A DNA stretch of 64,000 nucleotides from the NCBI RefSeq assembly GCF_900177615.1, contig NZ_FXAP01000005.1, positions 62,001 through 126,000 of the forward strand, in the 5' to 3' direction. Source of the DNA: Plantibacter flavus (GTDB lineage Bacteria > Actinomycetota > Actinomycetes > Actinomycetales > Microbacteriaceae). Position 1 is the stretch's first letter, and the number at the start of each line of letters is the position of its first letter. A program made the position numbers and the translations under genes. The notes below the pieces were generated by a model. That model ran no database searches. It saw only the letters and a list, made by a program, of their open reading frames with translations, and had not been told where the DNA came from. Below are positions 48,398 through 57,218 of the stretch, piece by piece.

Positions 48398-50581
48398 TCA
48401 GGCGCCCAGCGCCTCGCGGAGCAGGTGGACGAGGGCGTTCAGCTGCACCGAGTCGACCGACGCGACGTCCTGGTCGCTGCCGTCGAGCGCGCGAGCGGCC
48501 AGGCCCTGCTTGCTGTCGATGAGTTCCGCGACCTTCGCGTCGATCGTGTGCGCGGCGATGATGCGCCAGGCGGTGACCGGCTCCTCCTGACCGATGCGGT
48601 GCACGCGGTCGATCGCCTGGGTCTGCTCGGCGGCCGTCCAGGACAACTCGGCGAGCACGACGTTGGACGCGGCCTGCAGGTTGACGCCGACGCCGGCGGC
48701 GGTGAGCGAACAGACCGCGACCGCGACTTCCGGATCGGTGTTGAACGCGTCGATCGCGGCCTGACGCGCCTGCGCGGTCTGGTCGCCGCGGAGCGACACC
48801 GTCTTCAAGCCGCGACCCGCGAACAACTGCTCGGCCGCGTTCATGACGTCGATGTGCTTCGCGAAGAACACGACCTTGCCAACGGACCTCGCGAGCTGCG
48901 CCGTGTAGTCGGCGGCGAGGACGGCCTTCGCCTGACCGATCTTGCGGATCATGGTGAACACGTTCTCCGTGCCACCGGCGGCCTTGGACTCGTCGAGCTC
49001 GGCCTGGGCGACCATGCGCATGAGGTCGGTGTTCGGCTCGTGCAGCGCGTCGACGCGCTCACCACGCGACTCCAGGACCCGCACGTAGCGGGACTTGAGC
49101 CGTTGCCCGAGCTCGGCCTCCGCGTCGCGGATGGACCGGATCGCCTCGTCGTCGAGCTCGACCGGGAGGTCGGCGACGCGCTTGGCGGGCAGGTCCTTGG
49201 CGACGTCGAGCTTCTTGCGGCGCACGATGCCCATGTCGATGACGGCGGACCGCGCGGCGGCGTAGAAGGCGTGCTCAGCCGGGGTCAGGCCGGTGTCCTC
49301 GAGCCGCTCCATGAGTTCGGCGGTCGGCTTGCCGTCCTTGATCCAGCCGAGGAACTGCCAGATGGCGTTGAAGTCCTCGACGTCGTTGATCAGCGGCGTA
49401 CCCGTCAGCGCGAGCAGCAGCGGGTCCTGACCGGGCGTCGCCTTCCGGATCCGGTTCGCGAGCGACAGCACGTGCTGCGAGCGCTGGGAGTGGAGGTTCT
49501 TGATGAAGTGCGCCTCGTCGACCACCATGCCGCGGAAGCCGAGCGTCCCGAGCCAGGCGAGGTGGCGGTCGAGGACCTCGTAGTTCACGATGATGACGTC
49601 GGCGAAGGCGTCGAGCGCCTGGCCGTCGCCGTGGATGACCGTGGCGCGTCGGTGCGGCGTCCAGCGCTCGACCTCGCGCGCCCAGTTCATCTTGACGACG
49701 TTCGGCACGATGACGAGGAGCGGGTACGCCTCGGCGACCGAGGCGGCGAGGACGGACTGCGCGGTCTTGCCGAGGCCCGGCTCGTCGGCGAGCAGGAAGG
49801 AACGGTGTCCTTCACGGACGCTTTCGACGAAGCGCGCCTGGTGCTTCATGACTTCGAGGCCGCGCGGCGAGAGCCGGTCGAGCTTCGGGGCGTCGGGCAG
49901 GTCCATCGAGGCCGCTCCCCCGCCGGAACCGAGCTCGAACGCCTTGTACAGGGGGCCCATGAGCTCCCAGCTGTCGAGTCGTCGACGCACGGTCGGCTGC
50001 GGTGCCGCCTGGCTGAAGTCCGGGGCGAGGAACGGATTGGCCAACTGACGTGCCTTGACCGACTGCGGGATGACCTGCTTCTCGGCGAGCTCGGCCGGGA
50101 CGACGGACTCCACGACGGGCTTCTCGACGGTGATGATGAGTTCGTCGGCGCTGAGTTCGGCGCCCGACTCGAGGAGCCAGTCGCGCCGGAGCCGCTGCGC
50201 GACGGGGCTCGTCGCGGCGTCGGCCTCAAGGAGCTGGATGAGCGAGGTGTCGCGCGCCGCCGTCTTGGCGAGGATGGTCGCCACACCGTCGAGGCGCTTC
50301 AGGAGCTCGGCCCGCGTGGCGTCGCTGTAACTCGTGTCGGCCTTGACCCTGGCACGTTCCTCGCGGACGAGGAAGGCGATGACCTGGTACTTCGTCCGGT
50401 TGGTGGGCCCGACCTTGCCCTTCTGCGCCTTCGCCTCGACCTCGCGCACCTTGCGGGCGAGGATGGGGATGATCGGCGCGTCGTCGTCGTGACGCGACGA
50501 TGACCCTCTGGGGTTCGAGCGGCCAGATGAACGGGTGCTGGAACGCCCCTGGGAACGGCGTTGCTGGCCGGTGTGCGGCAT
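48398..50581 (-). CDS. SNF2-family DEAD/DEAH-box helicase/ATPase
   Basis: A 727-residue SNF2-type DNA translocase. A basic Ser/Arg-rich N-terminus and an unassigned ~270-residue region precede the ATPase. Walker A is DEPGLGKTAQ (with Pro where most have Met), motif II VVDEAHFIKN, and motif III LALTGTPLINDVEDF. The second RecA domain has VVFFAKHIDVMNAAEQL, then ALSWTAAEQ-like LAELSWTAAEQTQAIDRVHR with the arginine finger. Its role is unknown: DNA repair, replication-fork or defence functions are all seen in this family. AGGAGG lies three bases before ATG 50581. No methylase, nuclease or other defence gene is next to it. Confidence 0.88.
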   Translation of the reverse strand: MPHTGQQRRSQGRSSTRSSGRSNPRGSSSRHDDDAPIIPILARKVREVEAKAQKGKVGPTNRTKYQVIAFLVREERARVKADTSYSDATRAELLKRLDGVATILAKTAARDTSLIQLLEADAATSPVAQRLRRDWLLESGAELSADELIITVEKPVVESVVPAELAEKQVIPQSVKARQLANPFLAPDFSQAAPQPTVRRRLDSWELMGPLYKAFELGSGGGAASMDLPDAPKLDRLSPRGLEVMKHQARFVESVREGHRSFLLADEPGLGKTAQSVLAASVAEAYPLLVIVPNVVKMNWAREVERWTPHRRATVIHGDGQALDAFADVIIVNYEVLDRHLAWLGTLGFRGMVVDEAHFIKNLHSQRSQHVLSLANRIRKATPGQDPLLLALTGTPLINDVEDFNAIWQFLGWIKDGKPTAELMERLEDTGLTPAEHAFYAAARSAVIDMGIVRRKKLDVAKDLPAKRVADLPVELDDEAIRSIRDAEAELGQRLKSRYVRVLESRGERVDALHEPNTDLMRMVAQAELDESKAAGGTENVFTMIRKIGQAKAVLAADYTAQLARSVGKVVFFAKHIDVMNAAEQLFAGRGLKTVSLRGDQTAQARQAAIDAFNTDPEVAVAVCSLTAAGVGVNLQAASNVVLAELSWTAAEQTQAIDRVHRIGQEEPVTAWRIIAAHTIDAKVAELIDSKQGLAARALDGSDQDVASVDSVQLNALVHLLREALGA

Positions 50582-50746
50582 GCTCCTCCTGAGCAGTCGA
50601 AGAGCCTCATCGGCCGAGGGGCCGGAAGAGACGGGCGTCGGGCCCGACTGGTCGTCGTGGAGCAACAGAGCGTTGCACGAGACCGACACGGGCGCCCGAC
50701 GGGCGTGTGCCCAGTCTACGCCATCGGCCGCATCGGTCGCGAGCGC

Positions 50747-51139
50747 TCAGTCCGGCGCGCTGTCGACGAGTCCGAACCGTTCCAGTTCGGCGTCGTCGAG
50801 CATGCGCGAGCGGATGAGGAAGCGCTGCCCCGTCGGGGCCTCGACGCTGAACCCGCTGCCGCGCCCCTGCACCACGTCGATCGTCAGGTGCGTGTACTTC
50901 CAGTACTCGAACTGGGAACGCGACATGTAGACCTCGACGGGCGCGTCGAGCCCGGGCACGTCGAGCGTGTCGAGGAGGACGTCGACCGCGCCCGTGCGGA
51001 ACATCCCGACGGGGTAGCACATGGGCGAACTCCCGTCGCAGCATCCGCCGGACTGATGGAACATGAGCGGTCCGTGCAGCGCGGTCATCTCCCGCACCAG
51101 TGCGGCCGCAGCGTCGGTGACGTCGACCCGTCCGGTCAT
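50747..51139 (-). CDS. DUF779 domain-containing protein
   Basis: A 130-residue protein of the DUF779 family, function unknown. The signature is the cysteine cluster SGGCCDGSSPMC (about 30-41), able to bind metal or form a reactive thiol site, then EVYMSRSQFEYWKYTHLTID and GRGSGFSVEAPTGQRFLIRS. The family recurs next to aldehyde dehydrogenases in many genomes, and here it follows one (121-base gap holding a long palindrome). AAGGAG is well placed before the ATG. A role in maturing, repairing or assisting the dehydrogenase is plausible but unproven. Confidence 0.88.
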   Translation of the reverse strand: MTGRVDVTDAAAALVREMTALHGPLMFHQSGGCCDGSSPMCYPVGMFRTGAVDVLLDTLDVPGLDAPVEVYMSRSQFEYWKYTHLTIDVVQGRGSGFSVEAPTGQRFLIRSRMLDDAELERFGLVDSAPD

Positions 51140-51183
51140 GGTGCCCTCCTTCGTCGTGTCGTGTGCCCGGCCCTGCCCCTCCG

Positions 51184-51233
51184 CCGGTCCCTGAGCCTGT
51201 CGAAGGGCGCCCTTCGACAGGCTCAGGGACCGG
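51184..51233. repeat. long perfect palindrome with repeat arms, copy 2
   Basis: Two 24-base arms, 51184-51207 and 51210-51233, are exact reverse complements with only CG between them. Each arm contains the CCTGAGCCTGTCGAAGGG / CCCTTCGACAGGCTCAGG element also found singly at 23396-23419. A third fragment, CTCAGGGACCGG, follows at 51241-51252. It lies between the aldehyde dehydrogenase stop and the DUF779 start, so it may act as an attenuator between the two genes. Confidence 0.85.
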
Positions 51234-51260
51234 ATGGGGACTCAGGGACCGGTATGTCGA

Positions 51261-52784
<1,524 letters not shown>

Positions 52785-52837
52785 GTCACTCCTTGTCGAC
52801 GACGTTGTCGGTGTCCGCACCACTCAGGTGCGTGCCG

Positions 52838-52873
52838 CCGACGCTAGTCGGCCGGAGGTTGCAGGAGGTTGCG
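52838..52873 (-). promoter_or_regulatory. candidate promoter/operator of the aldehyde dehydrogenase gene
   Basis: TAGCGT (52841-52846, minus strand) could be the -10. It is centred in the perfect palindrome CCGACGCTAGTCGG (52838-52851). Beside it the 10-base direct repeat GGAGGTTGCA / GGAGGTTGCG occupies 52854-52873 in the -35 region. The GAF regulator gene is the obvious candidate for the binding protein. Confidence 0.4.
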
Positions 52874-52899
52874 CCGAGGACCGCGGACCGGATCGGACG

Positions 52900-54195
52900 T
52901 CAGGACGCCGAGAGTTCGGCGTCGATCGCCTCGATGCGGGCGACGAGGCCCGCGCGCTTCGGTGACCGCGGCGGTAGCAGTCGGAGGCAGGCGTGCAGGA
53001 CCTCGACGTCGTCGGGCGCGGCCGCGGTCCGGATGTAGTCGTGCAGCAGGTCCGCCGAGGCGTCGGTCAGCATCGCCTCGCGGAGGCGCGTCGCGACCCG
53101 GTCGCGGAGGTCGACGACGCCGGGGGCGGTGGAGTCGGGCAGGAGCGGACCCGGGTACGCGGCGAGCGCTGCGCGGTGGGCACCGCGGTCGAGGAGGGAC
53201 AGCACCTGGTGGGCGTCGAGCTGGAGCGGGGTGGTGAGCCGGTACGGCCGCGAGGCCGGCACGAGTGTCGGTGCGGTCCCGCCGAGCACCTTCCGCAGCC
53301 GGACGAGCTCCGCCCGGAGGGTGACCGCCGCCTCGTCCGCGTCGTAGAGCAGCCCGGCGAGCGCGTCGGCGCTGAGGCCCTGGTGGTGCCAGGCCAGCAG
53401 CGTCAGGATCTCGGCGTGCCGTCGGCTGAGCTCGGTCGGGCGGCTCGCCCCGTGTCCGACCAGCAGGCCGGTGTCACGACCGAGCACCTGCAGGCCGGGC
53501 CGCACCGTCGTCGTCCGGCGGGGCGCGTCCGTTCGCGCGCGACCGGCGAACCGACGGTCGGCGACCGCGCGCAGCCGCTGCACCATGATCTCGGACTCGA
53601 CGGCGGCGGCGGTCGCCTCCATGAGTGGCAGTGCATGCGAGGCGACCGCCTGCGGGCCACCGGTGATGTCGATCACGCCGATGATCTGCCGGGTCTCGGG
53701 ATCGTGCACCGGGACCGCCGTGCAGCTCCACGGGTGCACGAGACGGTTGAAGTGCTCGGCCGCGTGGATCTGGATGCCGTGGTCGAGTTCGAGCGCGGTG
53801 CCCGGCGCGCTCGTCCCCACCTCCCGCTCCGACCACCCGGCACCCTCGACGAACAGCATGCCCTCCGCCCGTCGCCGGAGATGACGGTCGCCGTCCACCC
53901 AGAGCAGTCTGCCCATGGCGTCGCCCACCGCGACGAGCATGCCGGAGTCGTCGTCCGCGTCGTTGACCAGCAGCTTGGTGATCACCGGGAGGACGCCGGC
54001 GAGCGGGTGTCCGAGCCGGTGGTCGCGCAACTCGTCCTCGTCGAAGGCGAGCTCCGGCATGAGGTTGTCCGGGTCGAGGTGACGGCCCATCGACCGTTCC
54101 CATGACTCGCGGACGAGCCGTCGGACGAGTCCGCGCTGCGCTTCGGCACGCGCCGGGGCCGCCAGCCACGGACTGGACACCTCACCACCACCCAT
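52900..54195 (-). CDS. GAF domain transcriptional regulator of the aldehyde dehydrogenase module
   Basis: A 431-residue regulator. The start contains RESWERSMGRHLDPD, as in AcoR-type activators, followed by a GAF sensor domain (about 80-205, with VPVHDPETRQIIGVIDITGG). After a linker comes a winged-helix region (about 245-320: LSRRHAEILTLLAWHHQGLS, then VTLRAELVRLRKVLGG), as in OmpR/SARP-type DNA-binding domains. The AAA+ sigma-54 module of AcoR is absent, consistent with an organism lacking sigma-54. It likely senses an aldehyde-related signal and activates the gene 115 bases downstream. No Shine-Dalgarno is clear at the ATG. Confidence 0.8.
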   Translation of the reverse strand: MGGGEVSSPWLAAPARAEAQRGLVRRLVRESWERSMGRHLDPDNLMPELAFDEDELRDHRLGHPLAGVLPVITKLLVNDADDDSGMLVAVGDAMGRLLWVDGDRHLRRRAEGMLFVEGAGWSEREVGTSAPGTALELDHGIQIHAAEHFNRLVHPWSCTAVPVHDPETRQIIGVIDITGGPQAVASHALPLMEATAAAVESEIMVQRLRAVADRRFAGRARTDAPRRTTTVRPGLQVLGRDTGLLVGHGASRPTELSRRHAEILTLLAWHHQGLSADALAGLLYDADEAAVTLRAELVRLRKVLGGTAPTLVPASRPYRLTTPLQLDAHQVLSLLDRGAHRAALAAYPGPLLPDSTAPGVVDLRDRVATRLREAMLTDASADLLHDYIRTAAAPDDVEVLHACLRLLPPRSPKRAGLVARIEAIDAELSAS

Positions 54196-54255
54196 CCACG
54201 TCGACCGGTTCTGCGGACAGTGTATCCGCCGCAGCCCGACGGTCGACGGGTAACC

Positions 54256-56550
54256 TCAGGCGGCCGGACGGAACCGGCGGAGGCGCAGGCTGTTGAGCAC
54301 GACGAACACGCTGGAGAACGCCATCGCCGCACCCGCGATCATCGGGTTGAGGAGGCCGAGGGCGGCGAGCGGGATCGCCGCCACGTTGTACGCGAACGCC
54401 CAGAACAGGTTGCCGCGGATGATCCCGAGCGTCCGTCGGGAGAGCCGCACGGCGTCGATCGCCGTGGCGAGGGAACCGGAGACGATGCTGAGGTCGGCCG
54501 CGCCCTTGGCCGCATCCGTACCCGTCCCCATGGCGATCCCGAGATCGGCCGTGGCGATCGCCGCGGCGTCGTTCATCCCGTCGCCGATCATCGCGACGCG
54601 GCGACCGGCCGCCTGGAGCCGCTCGACGGCGGCGACCTTGTCGGAGGGGCTCGCGTCGGCGATCACCTCGGTGATCCCGACCTCGCCCGCGACCCGCGCT
54701 GCGACGGCCGCGTTGTCGCCGGTGAGGAGCACCGGTGTCATCCCCAGGGACACGGCGCGTCCGATGGCGGCGCGGGCCTCCGGCTTCACGGTGTCGGCGA
54801 CCTCGACGACGCCGCGGACCTCGCCGTCCCAGGCGACCACCACCACGGTGCTGGCACGCTCCGCGGCGGAAGCCAGGGCGCTCGCCGCGTCCGGTCCGGT
54901 GCGGAAGCCCTGGTCCTCCGCGAAGGCGGGACGTCCGGCCAGCACGGTTCCTCCGTTGATCGTGCCGGTGACGCCGAGACCCTCGAGGCTCGCGAAGTCC
55001 GAGACCACCGGAAGGGCTGCATCGCGGCGGGTCGCTTCCGCGACGATCGCCTCGGCGATGGGGTGCTCGGAGGCCGCTTCGAGCGCCGCACCGAGGGCGA
55101 GTACCTCGTCCGTCGCACCGGCCGCCCAGACCTCCGTGACGCTCATCCGCCCGGACGTGACGGTCCCCGTCTTGTCGAGCAGGATGCGGTCGATGCCACT
55201 CGCCCGCTCGAGCGCCTCCGGTCCGGCGATGAGGATGCCGAGCTGCGCACCACGCCCCGTCCCGACGAGGAGGGCCACCGGGGTCGCGAGCCCCAGCGCA
55301 CACGGGCAGGCGATGATGAGGACGGCGACCGCGGCGGTGAACGCCGCCTCCATGGTCGAGCCGGTGAGCGCCCACACGATGGCGGTGCCGAGGGCGATCA
55401 CCAGGACGACCGGGACGAACACGCTCGAGACGCGGTCGGCGAGCCGTTGGACCCGGCTCTTCCCGAGCTGCGCCGCCTCGACCGCTTGAGCCATGCGCGC
55501 CAGCTGTGTCTCGGCGCCGACGGCCGTCGCCCGCACGACGAGACTGCCGCCGCGTGCGATCGTGCCACCGATGACCCGCGAGCCGGCTACGAGCTCGACC
55601 GGGACGGACTCCCCCGTGACGAGACTCTCGTCGACACTCGCCGCCCCTTCGACGACGACTCCGTCGGTGGCGACGGACTCGCCGGGACGCACGAGGAAGT
55701 GGTCTCCGACGAGCAGCTGCTCGATCGGGATCCGTTCCTCGGTGCGGGTGGGCGCCATGAGGTCAGCGGGGTCCGCCGCACGGTGCCGGAGCACGGAGAC
55801 CTCGGAGGCGCCCAGCGTCATGAGGTCCCGGAGCGCCTCGCCGGCCGCACGCTTCGACCGCTGCTCGATGAGGCGGCCGGCGAGCAGGAAGACGGTCACG
55901 CCGGCGGCCACCTCGAGGTACAGCGCGCTCGACGGGTCGGCGTCGGGTGCGAAGAAGGTGAACTCGTGCCGCATGCCCGTCATCCCGGCCATGCCGAAGA
56001 AGAGCGCCCAGACGGACCACAGGTACGCGGCCCCCGTCCCGAGCGTGATGAGGGTGTCCATCGTCACCGAGCCGTGCCGCAGCGTCGCGAACGTCGCCCG
56101 ATGGAACGGGTACCCACCCCAGAAGACGACCGGCGTCGCGAGGGTCAGCGAGAGCCACTGCCAGTGGTCGAACTGCCAGGCGGGGATCATCGCGAGCAGC
56201 ACGACGGGCAACGCCAGCACCGCACTGACGACGAGGCGGGTGCGGAGCGTCGTCACGGTCGCCGACGGGTCGGACGTCGTTCCCGACGTCGGAGCCTTCT
56301 CCCGGTTCGCAGCGGCGCGTTCGTCAGCGGGCGGACGCACCGTCGCCGTGTAGCCGGCCTTCGCGACGGCCGCGACCAGCTCGTCCGCGGTGACGGTGGA
56401 GGGCGCGATCACCGTAGCCCGTTCGGTCGCGAGGTTGACCTGCGCCTCGACACCGTCGAGCGCGGTCAGCCGCTTCTCGACGCGTGCCACGCAGCTCGCG
56501 CAGGTCATGCCCTCGATGTCGAGGTCGAGCTGGAGGAATGGCCCGCTCAT
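54256..56550 (-). CDS. copA: copper-translocating P-type ATPase (P1B-1)
   Basis: A 764-residue copper exporter. There is one N-terminal heavy-metal domain with GMTCASCVARVEKR (about 14-27). The actuator domain has VDESLVTGESVPVE, and the transport helix has the metal site IIACPCALGLATP. The phosphorylation site is LLDKTGTVTSG, the nucleotide-domain His-Pro is in EHPIAEAIV, and MIGDGMNDAAAIA is the hinge. Membrane helices 7-8 carry YNVAAIPLA and MAFSSVFVVLNSLRL, with the conserved Asn/Tyr and Met/Ser of Cu+ pumps. The ATG overlaps the copZ stop by one base (TGATG). A CsoR-like operator lies upstream of copZ. Confidence 0.95.
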   Translation of the reverse strand: MSGPFLQLDLDIEGMTCASCVARVEKRLTALDGVEAQVNLATERATVIAPSTVTADELVAAVAKAGYTATVRPPADERAAANREKAPTSGTTSDPSATVTTLRTRLVVSAVLALPVVLLAMIPAWQFDHWQWLSLTLATPVVFWGGYPFHRATFATLRHGSVTMDTLITLGTGAAYLWSVWALFFGMAGMTGMRHEFTFFAPDADPSSALYLEVAAGVTVFLLAGRLIEQRSKRAAGEALRDLMTLGASEVSVLRHRAADPADLMAPTRTEERIPIEQLLVGDHFLVRPGESVATDGVVVEGAASVDESLVTGESVPVELVAGSRVIGGTIARGGSLVVRATAVGAETQLARMAQAVEAAQLGKSRVQRLADRVSSVFVPVVLVIALGTAIVWALTGSTMEAAFTAAVAVLIIACPCALGLATPVALLVGTGRGAQLGILIAGPEALERASGIDRILLDKTGTVTSGRMSVTEVWAAGATDEVLALGAALEAASEHPIAEAIVAEATRRDAALPVVSDFASLEGLGVTGTINGGTVLAGRPAFAEDQGFRTGPDAASALASAAERASTVVVVAWDGEVRGVVEVADTVKPEARAAIGRAVSLGMTPVLLTGDNAAVAARVAGEVGITEVIADASPSDKVAAVERLQAAGRRVAMIGDGMNDAAAIATADLGIAMGTGTDAAKGAADLSIVSGSLATAIDAVRLSRRTLGIIRGNLFWAFAYNVAAIPLAALGLLNPMIAGAAMAFSSVFVVLNSLRLRRFRPAA

Positions 56551-56774
56551 CAGCGACCACCCACGAGGGTGTAGCCGGCCTCCTGGACGCCGGCACCGAT
56601 CGCCGCCTCGTCGGCCGACGAGGCGCCCGAGACCGTGACCGTCCCCGCGTCGAGATCCACGGCGACCTCGTCCACGCCGGGCATCGCGGAGAGCTCGGTC
56701 GTGACGGCGGACACGCAGTGCGCGCAGGTCATGCCGTCGACGCGGTAGGTGGTGGTTGCGGCCGGATCGGACAT
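56550..56774 (-). CDS. copZ: copper chaperone, heavy-metal-associated domain
   Basis: A 74-residue ferredoxin-like HMA protein. GMTCAHCVSAVTTEL carries the CxxC copper site (residues ~17-20), and the rest follows the beta-alpha-beta-beta-alpha-beta fold, ending AGYTLVGGR. It delivers Cu(I) to the ATPase encoded directly downstream. AAGGAGACCCC before the ATG is a well-placed Shine-Dalgarno. It is first of the operon, which starts close behind a CsoR-type palindrome. Confidence 0.92.
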   Translation of the reverse strand: MSDPAATTTYRVDGMTCAHCVSAVTTELSAMPGVDEVAVDLDAGTVTVSGASSADEAAIGAGVQEAGYTLVGGR

Positions 56775-56803
56775 GGGGTCTCCTTGGGACGATGAGTTCC
56801 CAG

Positions 56804-56823
56804 TGTACCCCCCAGGGGTATAT
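56804..56823. promoter_or_regulatory. candidate CsoR operator of the copZA operon
   Basis: TACCCC-CCA-GGGGTA (56806-56820), a perfect six-base inverted repeat with the G/C run and TAT flank (GGGGTATAT) known from CsoR operators, 32 bases upstream of the copZ ATG. Copper binding to CsoR would release it. No csoR gene lies in the window. Confidence 0.6.
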
Positions 56824-56858
56824 GGAACAAGCCATCGGATCGCAACGACCCGGCCAGA

Positions 56859-57218
56859 TCAGCCAGCGCGCACGACGCGGAAGGAGTGATCGCCGAAGAG
56901 CACGGTGTCACCGTCACCGATGGCGGTGCGGATCCGCGGTTGCAGGACGTGGCGGGTGCCCGTGCGGTCCACCACACCGGTCCGATTCCGTGAGCCGAGG
57001 TCCGCCACCCAGAACGCACCCTCGAACCGGCCGTAGATCAGATGCGCACGCGACACCGTCTTCCCGGGATCCGGGACCCGCACGCGCCTCGGGTGCTGGT
57101 CGTGGTCGAGTTCCTCGCCGACGCGGTGGGTGTCCGGATCACGTCCGACCACCCCGAACCCGTCGGCGACGACGACCCGCCCGTCGTCGAACCACAGTTC
57201 GATCCTCGTTCCGCTCAT
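56859..57218 (-). CDS. FHA domain protein
   Basis: A 119-residue, single forkhead-associated domain protein. FGVVGRDPDTHR contains the GR motif, KTVSRAHLIYGR the SRxH phosphothreonine contacts, and ADLGSRNRTGVV the final N-G/T turn in the form SRNRTGV. Such proteins bind phosphothreonine peptides from Ser/Thr kinases in the cytoplasm. It ends the block of five genes and overlaps the transglutaminase-fold gene (ATGA), so it likely belongs to the same complex or signalling pathway. No kinase or phosphatase gene is in the window, though such genes often lie with this set. Confidence 0.85.
   Translation of the reverse strand: MSGTRIELWFDDGRVVVADGFGVVGRDPDTHRVGEELDHDQHPRRVRVPDPGKTVSRAHLIYGRFEGAFWVADLGSRNRTGVVDRTGTRHVLQPRIRTAIGDGDTVLFGDHSFRVVRAG

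Noticed and set aside
48395-50503. A 702-codon plus-strand frame opposite the SNF2 helicase
   Set aside because: It lacks any recognisable motif and mirrors the helicase codons; the helicase motifs are all on the minus strand.
48398-50581. A defence island around the SNF2 ATPase
   Set aside because: Its neighbours are mycoredoxin, phosphofructokinase, DUF779 and aldehyde dehydrogenase; no methylase, nuclease, PLD or other defence gene is adjacent.
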